Shown: positions 9,116 to 17,787, counted from the first letter of the stretch. The stretch: DNA of 64,000 nucleotides from Streptomyces soli (GCF_003999195.1 NZ_RJVR01000346.1:59573-123572), one strand, 5' to 3'. Numbers and translations are program-made. Notes: generated from the letters alone by a model not told the origin.

Positions 9116-9388
9116 TTGACCTTCCGAGCCCCACTGACCAACCACCACGCCGAAGGCACCGACTGCCCAACGGACCACAAGCACACCAGCTCCGGCAAGC
9201 CGCTCCACCCCGACTGCCCCGGCCGTGCCTACTCACAGGCCATCTGCTCCTGCGGTGGCTGGCAGATGAAGAACCCCGGCAAGGGCTACGTCAACGAGTC
9301 ACGCAAGCGGCACCTCGCCAGCCACCCCAAGCCGGAGTCGACCGGTCCCAAGGTCCTGCGCGACTTGCTTCGCCTCGACGCCCACTGA
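9116..9388 (+). CDS. small cysteine/histidine-containing hypothetical protein
   Basis: A 90-residue protein starting at TTG 9116 with GAGAGG seven bases upstream. Five Cys and several His residues are spaced like a small metal-binding domain: 'GTDCPTDHKH', 'LHPDCPGRAYSQAICSCGGW', then 'KRHLASH'. A single zinc site is plausible but inferred. It belongs to a string of very short rightward genes (9.1-10.1 kb) each with its own ribosome site. No family name known. Confidence 0.5.
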   Translation: MTFRAPLTNHHAEGTDCPTDHKHTSSGKPLHPDCPGRAYSQAICSCGGWQMKNPGKGYVNESRKRHLASHPKPESTGPKVLRDLLRLDAH

Positions 9389-9441
9389 CGCTCCACCAAC
9401 AACACTCCTCAGCCCAACCGATCCCGTTCCCGGAGGTTCCC

Positions 9442-9651
9442 TTGCCCCACTTGACCGTCGGCCACCTGCTCCGCCAGCTCCAGAACCTCGACCCCAACCT
9501 GCCGATCCGCCTTGCCGTCAACCCCGACTGGCCCTTCGCGCACTACCTCGGCACTGACGTCCTCGTTCGCGACGGCGTCGCGTTCATCGCCGACGACGGC
9601 CAGGAGGACTACCTCCCGCCAGAGGTCCGCACCTCCCTCGCCTGGGCCTGA
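9442..9651 (+). CDS. small conserved Streptomyces element protein
   Basis: A 69-residue protein starting at TTG 9442 behind a GGAGG. The pattern 'TVGHLLRQLQNLDPNLPIRL' followed by 'FIADDGQEDYLPPEVRTSL' is one I have seen in many Streptomyces mobile elements as an uncharacterised small protein. It shows an N-terminal helix that reads 'reduce X, set a maximum' in no known enzyme. There is no membrane span or metal site. The role is unknown. Confidence 0.6.
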   Translation: MPHLTVGHLLRQLQNLDPNLPIRLAVNPDWPFAHYLGTDVLVRDGVAFIADDGQEDYLPPEVRTSLAWA

Positions 9652-9743
9652 CCCCGTCCCACCGACCCCGACAGGAAGCCCCCATCTCACCGCGACCCCA
9701 CCCTTCCGCCACCCGTCCGCTGCACGGCCTCGCTCTGCGGCCC

Positions 9744-10073
9744 ATGCCGCCCGGAGTGCGCGGCGCACTGGTCCACCGCGTCTCCGCCCTTCCCAAGGGA
9801 CCGCTCGACGTCTCCTGGCTCCCGTGCGACGCTCTCCGACTCCCCCTCGGCCGGATCCGCCTCAACTGGGAACCCGCCTCGCCGGCTGGCTGGGACCTCA
9901 CCGCACACCTCGGGTTGGCTAACGCCGAGGTCCATCTCGCCTCCTGGCCAGCTGCTCCCGACAATTGGCCGCGCCTGATCCGCCCGACCATCCACGAGGT
10001 ACACGGCCTGTGCGCCGCCTTCGCCGTGGCCACCGCCGCCCTCGACTTCTCCAACCGCCTCGCCGAGGTCTGA
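9744..10073 (+). CDS. hypothetical protein, about 110-130 residues
   Basis: The frame from ATG 9744 gives 109 residues with good codon bias ('GLANAEVHLASWPAAPDNW', 'AFAVATAALDFSNRLAEV'). The ATG itself has no ribosome site. Twenty codons upstream in the same frame, an AGGAAG (9673-9678) sits a few bases before ATC at 9684, where a start codon would be expected, so the true protein may begin there or may once have done so. Domain unknown. It is the last gene before a strong terminator. Confidence 0.5.
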   Translation: MPPGVRGALVHRVSALPKGPLDVSWLPCDALRLPLGRIRLNWEPASPAGWDLTAHLGLANAEVHLASWPAAPDNWPRLIRPTIHEVHGLCAAFAVATAALDFSNRLAEV

Positions 10074-10083
10074 CCGCACCCGC

Positions 10084-10123
10084 AAAAGGCCGTCCCGCGC
10101 CGATCAGGCAGGGGCGGCCTTGC
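10084..10123 (+). terminator. rho-independent-type hairpin ending the 1.9-10.1 kb gene run
   Basis: AAGGCCGTCCC and GGGGCGGCCTT form an 11-bp stem with one G-T pair and an 18-base loop, 11 bases after the last stop codon. Streptomyces terminators often lack a long T tract, as here. Confidence 0.6.
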
Positions 10124-10178
10124 CGTACGACCACCCGCGCGTTGCGTACGCTCATCATCGACGAACGAGGAGGACACG

Positions 10179-10418
10179 ATGGCCGACGACCAGCAGCTCT
10201 GGGGGTATCCGGAGGTCGCCGCTCACCTGGGCATCAGTGTTCGAGCAGCCCGCAGCCGCAAGAGTCGGGGCAGCCTGCCCGAGCCCGACGACACCAGCGT
10301 GCCTGATCGGCCGCGCTGGAGGCCCGCAACTTTCCAGGGCTGGCAGCCCGTCGGCCGGGGGTTCCGCAGCGACCTTCACGGGCCCGCCGCCAAGCACGAC
10401 AGCACCGCATCCGGCTGA
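10179..10418 (+). CDS. small HTH DNA-binding protein (excisionase/MerR-like)
   Basis: A 79-residue protein with ACGAGGAGG seven bases before its ATG. The first 55 residues read as a winged helix-turn-helix of the AlpA/Xis/MerR type: 'LWGYPEVAAHLGISVRAARS' is helix-turn-helix, followed by 'GSLPEPDDTSVPDRPRWRP' as the wing. Such proteins regulate excision or replication in Streptomyces elements. It has its own upstream region after a terminator, so it is probably independently transcribed. Confidence 0.65.
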   Translation: MADDQQLWGYPEVAAHLGISVRAARSRKSRGSLPEPDDTSVPDRPRWRPATFQGWQPVGRGFRSDLHGPAAKHDSTASG

Positions 10419-10450
10419 CCCGTGACCGGGTCCGCCCGTAGGCTTCGGCC

Positions 10451-10635
10451 ATGACGACCGACTCGCCGATGCCGTCCCCGCCGTTCCCCTCACCCGACAA
10501 CGCCGTGCGCAGGGTAGTCGTCGGCAACGCCATCGGATCGGTCCACAGCGGCGAAGCCTCGGTGGAGGAGGCGATCCTCCACGCGGCCGTCCACGACTGG
10601 TATGAGGGCCACGTCCAGGACGAGGACGAGTGCCC
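10451..10635 (+). pseudogene. 5' fragment of an element gene, cut by IS630 sequence
   Basis: ATG 10451 opens a plausible protein ('SPDNAVRRVVVGNAIGSV', 'EASVEEAILHAAVHDWYEGH', 'DEDECPH'). I recall this kind of sequence ending in a short Cys-rich tail in other Streptomyces elements. From about 10636 the opposite strand is IS630 transposase, and the plus frame becomes antisense of it. The gene therefore lost its 3' end at the IS junction. Confidence 0.5.
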
Positions 10636-11291
10636 ACACCGTGGGTGCGGTGGTAGGTCGCCGGAAGCCGGTCCGGCTTGCCTTTCTCGGCCCCAGCAGG
10701 CCCCGGCGGTCGGGCGGATGCCCAGTGGCCCCGAACTCGTCGAAGGCGAACGTGCGGTCCGGGAAGTGTTCCAGGACGTGCTCGATCCGGTCGAGTTTGG
10801 CGTCGTAGTCGGGGTCGGTGGACTCCTTCCAAGTCCTGTTGCGTTGGAAGGTGACGCCGCGTCGGGCGAGGAGACAGCACGGGGCCTCACGGCCAATGCG
10901 GATCACTCGGCCGTGGAGGCAGCGCAGGTAGGCGACAGTTTGCGGATGGACCAGCGGGTAAAGGGCTGCCCGAGCTTGGTGGGTCGGGTGGTGGCCGTCC
11001 GGACGATGAAGTCCTCGTCGTCAAGGCTGAGTAGGCGGGGAGGGCCTCCCGCCCAGCGAGGGTCCAGGCAGGCCAGGCCGATCTCGTTGAATCGGTGGAT
11101 CACATCTCGCACCGTGTCCTCGTCCGCCTGGACCAGCCGGGCGATCACCGGCACCGGTTGCCGCCGGCCGAGGCCAGCAGCATCATCGCCCGCCGGTAGC
11201 GCACCGTGTTCGTGCTGCCCCGCCGTACGATCCGCTGTAACTGCTGGCCTTCCTGGTCAGTCAGCCTCCGGACTTTGACCGGCTCCGTCAC
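10636..11291 (-). pseudogene. IS630-family transposase, truncated and frameshifted
   Basis: GTG 11291 starts 'TEPVKVRRLTDQEGQQLQRI', the usual N-terminus. Continuation needs frameshifts near 11152 ('PVIARLVQADEDTVRDVIHR') and near 10935 ('IRIGREAPCCLLARRGVTFQ', 'KESTDPDYDAKLDRIEHVLE', 'FAFDEFG'). The match stops at 'LPATYHRTHGV' around 10637, so the last DDE residues and the right end of the element are gone. It is dead. Confidence 0.75.
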
Positions 11292-11382
11292 CGCGCCTCC
11301 CACATCGGATCGGATGTCGGCCCACATCCAATCAGTTCAGGCGTCATCACCGTCCACCCGGCGAACCTGCCCGGTCATAGCG

Positions 11383-11955
11383 CTACTCTGACATCGACCA
11401 GGGGGCGGAACCCAGGTCGGCGATGCTGCGCCGGTCGCGGCTCGCTGGTGGCTCTCCGGCGGCCTTTCCGAGCGCGATCATGGAGACGATCGCCCATCCC
11501 GGGTTCGGGCGCAGTTCTTCGGTGAGGCCTTCCAGGTCGAAGGCCCGGAACTGGTGGGCGGCCAGTCCCATCGCCTGGGCCTGGACGGTCAGGTGGGCGA
11601 CGGCCTGGCCGAGGTCGTAGTCCGCGAACTCGGAGTAGAGCAGCTGCGTGTCGCCGACGTAGCGGCGCGCCAGCGTGACGACGAGCAGGCCTGCGTCCGT
11701 CGCCCACCGGGCCGAGCTGGGCGCGAGGTGGCGCACGACCCGCTCATGCCCCCGCTCACCGGGCCGGCTCGCGAAGAACCCCCATGGCTGGGAGTTCCCA
11801 GCGGACGGTGCCCATCGCGCGGCTTCCAGCAGCAAGCCGAGGGAGTGGTCGTCGATGGCGGCCGACGGGTCGAACTTGTAGGGGCTGAACCGTCCCGCCA
11901 GCAGAGGATGGATGCCGCCGGGCGGTTCCAGATCACGTTGCACGTCCCGGTACAA
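11383..11955 (-). CDS. nitroreductase-family protein
   Basis: A 190-residue FMN-dependent nitroreductase-like protein. It shows 'LEAARWAPSAGNSQPWGF', the FMN-binding N-terminal signature with Arg/Ser/Asn contacts. It continues with 'DLGQAVAHLTVQAQAMGL', the helix that follows the dimer core, and 'NPGWAIVSMIALGKAAGEPP', the C-terminal FMN-contact strand. Members use NAD(P)H to reduce nitro compounds, quinones or related electrophiles in the cytosol; the substrate here is unknown. The TTG start at 11955 is preceded by GGTGG. It stands alone between an IS remnant and a non-coding gap. Confidence 0.75.
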   Translation of the reverse strand: MYRDVQRDLEPPGGIHPLLAGRFSPYKFDPSAAIDDHSLGLLLEAARWAPSAGNSQPWGFFASRPGERGHERVVRHLAPSSARWATDAGLLVVTLARRYVGDTQLLYSEFADYDLGQAVAHLTVQAQAMGLAAHQFRAFDLEGLTEELRPNPGWAIVSMIALGKAAGEPPASRDRRSIADLGSAPWSMSE

Positions 11956-12316
11956 CCGACCACCGTACGGTCGTATTCCAGCCGGGACGGTGGCCGGTCG
12001 GGCACGTTCGGAGCAGGGCGCAGCGCTCTTGCGGGGAGGTTGCCCTGAAGCGCGTAGCCCCGCCCGAACATGCTCTGTCCGACCGCGACGTGCTCACGAA
12101 CAATGTGGCCCCTCCGTTGGGGAGGCCGACCAGCCCTCGCCACCTGACCAACCAACCCGGCGAGCCTTCCCGGTCACAGCACGATACCGGCGGAGTTCAC
12201 GTATTCGGAGGTGACGTATTCCTCAGCGGGTGCTGCCGCGACAGAACAGTCTCTTCAAAAGCCCCGCCGGTGAGGCGTGGAGGTACCCGTGAGATGCCCG
12301 TTGGAGGCATTCCACA
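11956..12316. other. 361-bp region without a supportable gene
   Basis: No open frame here has both coding bias and a ribosome site. It contains the upstream region of the nitroreductase gene (leftward) and of the VOC gene (rightward). A direct octamer repeat ACGTATTC occurs at about 12199 and 12216, close enough to the VOC gene to be regulatory. That is a guess. Confidence 0.4.
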
Positions 12317-12697
12317 GTGTCAGTCGAGTTGAATCACACCATCATTCACGCCCGGGACAACCGGGAATCCGCCGAGTTCCTGGCGGACATACTGGGTCTG
12401 GAAGTCGGCGGGGAATGGGGACCGTTCATACCCGTCGCCACCGCGAACGGGGTCACCCTGGACTTCGCGACCAGTCCCGAAGCGCCGATCGTCATGCAGC
12501 ACTACGCCTTCCTCGTCTCGGAGGCGGAGTTCGACACGGCGTACAGCCGCATCAAGGAACTCGGGATCACGTACTACGCGGATCCGCATCGGAAGCATCC
12601 GGGCGAGATCAACCACAACGACGGCGGCCGAGGCATCTACTTCCTCGATCCCGTCGGTCACGCCATGGAGATCATCACGCGTCCGTACGGGGGCTGA
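12317..12697 (+). CDS. VOC (glyoxalase/bleomycin-resistance fold) family protein
   Basis: A 126-residue single VOC-fold protein. It shows 'LNHTIIHARDNRESAEFLAD', the first beta-alpha unit with a metal-ligand His; 'MQHYAFLVSEAEFDTAYSRI', the second unit with a His; and 'GRGIYFLDPVGHAMEII', the terminal strand with the metal-ligand Glu. It is probably a metal-dependent lyase, dioxygenase or binding protein; the substrate cannot be told from sequence. The GTG at 12317 has GGAGG nine bases upstream. It is monocistronic. Confidence 0.8.
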   Translation: MSVELNHTIIHARDNRESAEFLADILGLEVGGEWGPFIPVATANGVTLDFATSPEAPIVMQHYAFLVSEAEFDTAYSRIKELGITYYADPHRKHPGEINHNDGGRGIYFLDPVGHAMEIITRPYGG

Positions 12698-12778
12698 ACC
12701 TCGTAACACAACGTACGGGAAAGGGGGTTCGGCCGGGATCCGTGCACGGGTTCCGGCCGGGGCCCCTCCGGGTCAGGG

Positions 12779-13270
12779 TCAGGCGACCGGCAGCACCAGT
12801 TCGGGCCGGTCCCACATCACCGCGGGCGGGTTGGCCGCAAGGGTGCCGGTCCGGCGTGCCCCGACACTGCGGTAGAAGCCTTCGGCGGGCGGATGCGAGA
12901 CGATGCGGACGCCGGTCAGGCCGGCGCGCTGCGCCTCATCGCGCAGATGCCCGATGAGCAGCCGTCCGATGCCGAGTCCCTGCGCATCGTCGGCGACGAA
13001 CATGAGGTCCAGTTCCGGCGGGGCGAGGATCAGCGAGTAGAAGCCGAGGAGCCGGTCGGTGCCGGGCTCGACGGCCGCGAAGACCGGGTGGGTCTCGATG
13101 TAGTCGGGTCCCACCCGGTATCCGGCGACCATGGCGGCGTAGGGCCCCTCGTAGGCGCGGGAAGTCCTGACCAGCCGGGTGAGCCGCTTCGCGTCCCGTG
13201 CGGTCGCCCGCCTGATGCGTACGGTCTCACTGCGCGCCCCGTCACCCGGATGCGTAATGCTCGATGTCAT
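12779..13270 (-). CDS. GNAT-family N-acetyltransferase
   Basis: A 163-residue acetyl-CoA-dependent acyltransferase. It shows 'VRIRRATARDAKRL' (beta-1), 'LGFYSLILAPPELDLMFV' (beta-3/4), the pyrophosphate loop 'DDAQGLGIGRLLIGHL' (Q-x-x-G-x-G/A motif) and 'PAEGFYRSVGARRTG' (motif B). The substrate is unknown. I chose ATG 13270 over the upstream ATG at 13303. The chosen start lies in the loop of a strong inverted repeat (13246-13292), which may control its translation or transcription. Confidence 0.8.
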   Translation of the reverse strand: MTSSITHPGDGARSETVRIRRATARDAKRLTRLVRTSRAYEGPYAAMVAGYRVGPDYIETHPVFAAVEPGTDRLLGFYSLILAPPELDLMFVADDAQGLGIGRLLIGHLRDEAQRAGLTGVRIVSHPPAEGFYRSVGARRTGTLAANPPAVMWDRPELVLPVA

Positions 13271-13292
13271 TGAGCGGGTATTACGCATCCGG
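13246..13292. promoter_or_regulatory. 13-bp perfect inverted repeat enclosing the GNAT start codon
   Basis: CCGGATGCGTAAT (13246-13258) and ATTACGCATCCGG (13280-13292) are exact reverse complements. An inner GCTC/GAGC pair (13259-13262, 13272-13275) extends the stem. In the leftward mRNA the ATG sits in the apical loop. It could be an operator for a dimeric repressor or a translational hairpin. Confidence 0.55.
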
Positions 13293-13331
13293 CTGCGGGG
13301 CACTCACTCGCGGTCCGCGGGCTCCTGATCG

Positions 13332-13520
13332 CTACGACGGTCCGCGCGCCGCGCGCCACTCCTCGACCATGGCTTCGATGTCGAACGGCTTGAGGTTCAG
13401 CAGGGGACCCGGCGACGGCCGCCTGATGGCAGCCCGGATCTTCTCGTTGACCTCGGTCAGCATGCGCCGCACCTCGGCCTCCGTCCGCCCCCCGGGCACG
13501 GCGTCGCCGACTGTGGCTGT
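13332..13520 (-). pseudogene. possible C-terminal remnant of an unknown gene
   Basis: The minus frame ending at 13332 reads 'EAEVRRMLTEVNEKIRAAIR' followed by 'PLLNLKPFDIEAMVEEWRAA'. The composition and codon bias are those of a real Streptomyces protein, unlike the frame upstream. There is no start codon or ribosome site nearby, and the beta-propeller remnant begins directly upstream on the other strand. I read it as the tail of a lost gene. Confidence 0.35.
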
Positions 13521-13646
13521 GGCGAGCCCACAGGTACCGCTGTCGAGGGGGCTGTCCCCTGCTGTGCCGCCTCCTGGTGTGGGCTGCCCAAGACGGCGGG
13601 GCGCACCGCCGCCCGATCGCCAGTGGTCCCCGCCAGAGGCGGCGCC

Positions 13647-14478
13647 CGATGTCGTCCAACAGGCGACGGGCGTCAGCGCTGCCGCAGTCTTGGCCGCTCC
13701 GCCCGGCACCGCTCTCACCGGCGTGACGGCCCATGGCGGCAATCTGCTGCTCACTACAGGTGACGGCGTCCTTCGGCTGGACCCGGCGACGGGCGAGGTT
13801 CGGTGGGTGCTCAGCCTCCCCGGAAGCCGGGACTCAGCGCTCCGGACCTCGGCGGGCACGACGGTGCTGTGCGCGGCTGCCGTCGTCACCTCTACCGGCA
13901 ACACCGGAGTCACACCCGTGGCCGGGCCGTTCCCCAACCTTGCACGCCTCCTGACCAACCCCGCCGGAGAGCTGTGGGTGTTCGCCACCACCGGACCGCC
14001 CGGCTACAGCGGCCGTCACACGGTCACGCGCGTCGCCGCCCGGCCCGCCGAACAGCGGGAGCACACCATCGACTTCGTGGGCAAGATCGACAACATGGCG
14101 CTCCTGCCCGACAACCGGCTCTACCTCGTCGGCGGAAGCCGTGCCGGAGTCCTAGGCATCCGCGAGGCGATGGCATTCCCTGAGCAGGACTGGAAGCAAG
14201 CCGCGCCACTCAGCGAGATCTCCGCCCTTCTGCCCTGGGACGCCCACACGGTGCTCTCGGCCGGCCGAGCCTCCGGCGGAACAGCCGTCGAGGTATACAG
14301 CACCGACCTGCGCACCCACGAACACACATTCCTGGTCACTGTCCGGGGCCAGCGCGCCGTCGGCCTGGCCCCGCGGACGGACGGCACGGTGAGCTTGATC
14401 GTGGACGCGTGGCTGCCCCGCTCGGCACTCCCAGGGCCCCTGCTGTTCTCAGTGGCCATCCCGGATAGAGCGGAGTAG
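13647..14478 (+). pseudogene. beta-propeller-like protein, 5' end lost
   Basis: From about 13647 the plus frame has strong coding character and repeated propeller-type strands: 'GGNLLLTTGDGVLRLDPATG', 'NPAGELWVFATTGPPGYSG', 'LLPDNRLYLVGGSRAG', 'LLPWDAHTVLSAGR'. About 275 residues remain. They look like the C-terminal sensor part of a larger protein; Streptomyces membrane kinases carry similar propellers. No start codon with a ribosome site precedes it, and the upstream part of the frame is antisense to other sequence. I therefore call it 5'-truncated. Confidence 0.45.
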
Positions 14479-14619
14479 CCGACCCGGTGGCGGTGATCAG
14501 GCTGGGCAGGCCCCGCGCTCGCCGCGTTCGGTCACCGGGTCGGCGGGCGAGGGTGACGTCGACGGCGGGATCCGCCGGCCCTCACGGGTGTCCGCGAGCA
14601 TCTGATGCAGTTCACCGTA

Positions 14620-15024
14620 TTAGTCCAGGTAGGTGCCGGCAAAGGCACCGTCGAACCCGAGCGCCCGCAGGCCCTGCTCGACGGTGGAGTAGGTCGTCCC
14701 GTCCGGGATGGCGATCAAGGCGTCGAAGTCGGCACGGCTGATCTCGGGCTCGAGCCACTGGTTGCTGCAGCGGCAGCAGACCCAGACGTTGCGGCCGTGG
14801 TTGATCAGAAGCCAGTCGCGCCGAGCCCGGCAGGCCGAGCACATCACGGGGATCCCGCGCAGGGACAGCTCCGGCGGGTGGCTGAGGCAGCGCGTCGCGC
14901 CGGGGCCGCTGGGCGCCTGCATCTCGTAGTGGAGCTGCAGCAGGGGGTCGCTTCCGACGGTGACAGCGGTCAGGACGGGGGTCGGCTCTACGCGGTGGTT
15001 GGTAGTTCTGAGCACGAGCGTCAT
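14620..15024 (-). CDS. hypothetical protein with a zinc ribbon
   Basis: A 134-residue protein. In the middle, 'MCSACRARRDWLLINH' and 'VWVCCRCSNQW' give two CxxC knuckles about 20 residues apart, a zinc-ribbon layout. Flanking parts are short and of unknown fold. GGGAG lies directly before ATG 15024, so translation may really begin at the in-frame GTG at 15015. It is the last gene of the leftward plasmid-type block, about 100 bases past the relaxase stop. Confidence 0.55.
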   Translation of the reverse strand: MTLVLRTTNHRVEPTPVLTAVTVGSDPLLQLHYEMQAPSGPGATRCLSHPPELSLRGIPVMCSACRARRDWLLINHGRNVWVCCRCSNQWLEPEISRADFDALIAIPDGTTYSTVEQGLRALGFDGAFAGTYLD

Positions 15025-15131
15025 CTCCCGGTCGAGGGCCTTCTCTGTTTATCCGTAACAGCCGGTGGAACCGGTTGTCCAGAGGATTCGCGCAGTCTGG
15101 CAGGCCGGTGGTGGACCTGTCGGACTGCTGG

Positions 15132-16901
15132 TCAGCGGCGCGGCGGCCGGTTGCGCGGGTCCGGTGCGGCGGGACGAGTCGCTGTCGGAGGTGCGATCCG
15201 GACGCCGGTCCGGTTGTCCGTGGGCTTGGCGCGGCCGGTGCCGGCGTGCGGGCGGCGGGCGGCGTCGCCGGGGTGGGCGGGGAGCTGGGCGAGTCGGCGC
15301 AGGCGCCAGACAAGGACGTCGTTCACGTCCTCGGCGGTGTCGAGTTCGCGCATGTCGATGGCCTCCTGCAGCAGGGCCTTGGGGTCGTGGCCTGCCTGTT
15401 CGGCCTGGGCCAGCGTGGCGGCAAGGGCGTCGGTATTCGTCTCGGCGTCGGCACCAAGAGCGCTGGCGGGGAGGGCGGCGCGGATGGTGGTCTCGTAGGT
15501 GCGGCGCTCGGCTGCGGGCAGGGCACGGCCGTGGTCGCGCAGGGCCTGCAGGGGTGCGGTGGCGGCCTGGCGGTAGGCGGCGCGCAGGTGTTCGGCGGTC
15601 TGCCGGGAGGCTTCGGCCTGCTGGGCGTGGCCGCGTGCGGAGTGCCAGCGGGCGGCGGCCAGCGCGACCAGAACCAGGGTGGAGACGAGCATGGCGGTGG
15701 TGCCGCCGTCCTCGCCTCGGCCGAGCGCGCCGCCGGCCTGGATGATGCCCCGGGCCGCCGAGCGGATCGCCCTGGTGTCGGCGCGTTCGGCCCGGACGTG
15801 GCTGCGGGTGGCGCGTTCGAAGGAGCGGGCGGCGGCGCCCAGCTCGGCGCGGGTGGCAGCCGGGGAGGTCTGGGCGACAGCGTCCAGGAGCTCGCCGACT
15901 CCGACGAGTTGGGCTGCGGCTTCGTCGTCGTCGCTGTCCAGAAGGATCGCGGCGCGCTCGGCGACCCCGGTGGCGGTGCGTCGTCCCCGGGCGGGCGGCG
16001 ACCACTCCGATCGGCCACTGGCGGCGGCCGGGGGCGTAGCCTCGTCGGCGGTCCCGTCAGCCAGTCGGCGACGGATCTTCGGCAGGGAGAGGTCGGGGGC
16101 CAGGGTGGAACCCGCGAACCAGACCGGCTCGCGGTCGCGGTTGCGGTCGCCGGGCAGCGCGACGCTGTAGCCGAGGACGTCACCGGAGGGGGCGTGGCGC
16201 AGCTTGACGCGTAGGCCCGCCTCGCGAAGGCGGGTGAAGAACTCGGCTTCGCTGGCTGCTCCGGCGACGGCCTGGCGGACGGCTTCGCGCAGCGTCTCGC
16301 GCGGGGCCTCGGGGCGGCCGGTGCGCTCGGCTTTGAAGCGCTCGGCGCTGGTGGGCGTCTTGGCTCCAGTGCCGTCGCCGGGCTTGAGCTTGCGCAGACC
16401 CATCTCCTTTTCCATGCGACGGCATTCGGCCTGGGCCTTCTTGAAGTCGTAGTTCATCCTCGGTCGACGCAGATCACCTCGGACCATCGTGGCCACGATG
16501 TGGATGTGGTCGTCCGCGTGGCGCACCGCGACCCACCGGCAGCCGTCCGGATCGCCTTCGGGGGCGAGGTTGACGGCTTGGACCAGGCGACGGGCGACGG
16601 TGTTCCACTCGGCGTCGGTCAGGGTCCGGTCGCCTGGGTCGGTGCGGACCGAGCAGTGCCAGACGTGTTCGGCCGGGGCCTTGGTGCCGGCCTGCTTGAC
16701 CCGTAGGTCCAAGGCGGCAGCGAGCCGGGCCAGGGTGACTTTGGGGTCGGGGTCGGGGCTGGTGTCGCGGCCGGGGTCGGGGGCGAAGCCGTCCCAACTG
16801 CCGACGAGGTGGGGGTCGGTGTGTTCGTCGCGCTTGCCGGGGCCGTACAGGTAGACGAGTAGGCCGTGGGTGCGTGAGCCGCGTCGGATCTTGGGGACCA
16901 T
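15132..16901 (-). CDS. relaxase/mobilization nuclease (MobA/VirD2-type)
   Basis: A 589-residue DNA-nicking relaxase. 'VRHADDHIHIVATMV' (residues about 128-142) is the metal-binding HxDxHxH motif. The catalytic Tyr is expected in the N-terminal 'LVYLYGPGKR' region. Residues 1-250 form the relaxase domain. The C-terminal half is helical and contains one likely hydrophobic helix ('MLVSTLVLVALAAARW', about residue 413). It would nick one strand at an oriT and stay covalently bound for transfer. Its ATG overlaps the MobC stop (TGATG), so the two are coupled. No coupling protein of FtsK/TraB type is in the window. Confidence 0.85.
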   Translation of the reverse strand: MVPKIRRGSRTHGLLVYLYGPGKRDEHTDPHLVGSWDGFAPDPGRDTSPDPDPKVTLARLAAALDLRVKQAGTKAPAEHVWHCSVRTDPGDRTLTDAEWNTVARRLVQAVNLAPEGDPDGCRWVAVRHADDHIHIVATMVRGDLRRPRMNYDFKKAQAECRRMEKEMGLRKLKPGDGTGAKTPTSAERFKAERTGRPEAPRETLREAVRQAVAGAASEAEFFTRLREAGLRVKLRHAPSGDVLGYSVALPGDRNRDREPVWFAGSTLAPDLSLPKIRRRLADGTADEATPPAAASGRSEWSPPARGRRTATGVAERAAILLDSDDDEAAAQLVGVGELLDAVAQTSPAATRAELGAAARSFERATRSHVRAERADTRAIRSAARGIIQAGGALGRGEDGGTTAMLVSTLVLVALAAARWHSARGHAQQAEASRQTAEHLRAAYRQAATAPLQALRDHGRALPAAERRTYETTIRAALPASALGADAETNTDALAATLAQAEQAGHDPKALLQEAIDMRELDTAEDVNDVLVWRLRRLAQLPAHPGDAARRPHAGTGRAKPTDNRTGVRIAPPTATRPAAPDPRNRPPRR

Positions 16902-17566
16902 CAGAGGCGCTTCTTCACCAGGGTGTCGGCCGTGTTGTCGATGCGGGCCAAGAGGCGGGTCAAGGCCCTGAGGGCGTGGTCGAGTTCGCCGGGGCGGGGT
17001 TGTCCTCCGGCGTTGTAGACGAAGGCGATCTGGTTGATGTTGTTGCCGACGCGGGAGAGGGCGGTGCGCAGGGCGGCCAACTCGTCGATGGCGGCATCGA
17101 GCTGTTCGTTGGTGTGCACGGTGGTCGAACCGCGGGCGACGGCGAGGCCGGCGGCGGCGAGGAATCGGGCGACGGTAACGGCGCGCTGCTTGGCGGCGGC
17201 GGTGATCTCGGCTTTCTCGACGTCGGAGAGGCGAGTAGTGGTCTTGTGGGTGCGCTCGCTCGGGTTGCGGGTGCGGCGGCGCGGTTTGCGGTCGGGGAAC
17301 GCAGGCGGGCTCGGGCTCGGCTGCTCGCGCGGGGCGCGGTTGTCTGCTTCTCCCCCTGCGACCGGAGCCCCCTGGTGCCGGGAGTCCGGCTGGTCTCCGT
17401 GCGCCCTCGCTCGGGGACCAGCCGGACTTCCCCCGCCCTCCGGGGCGGGGGCAAGTGCGTACGACGGGCCGTAGGACCGTCGTACGCGACAACTTGCTCC
17501 GTCAGGAGCCGTCGTGGGGTCACGCTGCGGTCCGGACATGGTGGCCGCCGGGTCGTTGGCGGTCAT
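16901..17566 (-). CDS. MobC-type relaxosome protein
   Basis: A 221-residue protein. The C-terminal 110 residues match the MobC/ribbon-helix-helix relaxosome family: 'RLSDVEKAEITAAAKQRAVT', 'VARFLAAAGLAVARG' and the characteristic 'VGNNINQIAFVYNAGG'. The first 110 residues are disordered, rich in Pro and Arg. It assists the relaxase at oriT. I chose ATG 17566, with GGAG upstream, over longer readings. It overlaps the preceding small gene by four bases (ATGA) and the relaxase by one. Confidence 0.8.
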   Translation of the reverse strand: MTANDPAATMSGPQRDPTTAPDGASCRVRRSYGPSYALAPAPEGGGSPAGPRARAHGDQPDSRHQGAPVAGGEADNRAPREQPSPSPPAFPDRKPRRRTRNPSERTHKTTTRLSDVEKAEITAAAKQRAVTVARFLAAAGLAVARGSTTVHTNEQLDAAIDELAALRTALSRVGNNINQIAFVYNAGGQPRPGELDHALRALTRLLARIDNTADTLVKKRL

Positions 17567-17787
17567 CGGCTCGACTCCGTGTCCTGCTGGTGGACGTCTC
17601 GGACGACTTCCTCGATCCAGTCCATGGCCAGGACCGGGTGGTGCAGGGTCCACGGGAGGTCGTGTCGGCGTCGTTGCACGGTCCAGATGTTGTCGGGGCC
17701 GGATTCGGCGCGGTGGAGGTGGCCGCGCTGGTGCAGGACGGTCAGCCAGGAATCCACCTCGGCCGGTGTGGCGGGGTTCGTGCGCAT
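17563..17787 (-). CDS. small hypothetical protein upstream of MobC
   Basis: A 74-residue protein. 'PAEVDSWLTVLHQRGHLHRA' looks like a short winged-helix recognition part, and 'WTLHHPVLAMDWIEEVVRDV' is a C-terminal helix. The TGA overlaps MobC's ATG by four bases, so it is probably co-translated with the mobilization genes. No family known. Confidence 0.55.
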   Translation of the reverse strand: MRTNPATPAEVDSWLTVLHQRGHLHRAESGPDNIWTVQRRRHDLPWTLHHPVLAMDWIEEVVRDVHQQDTESSR

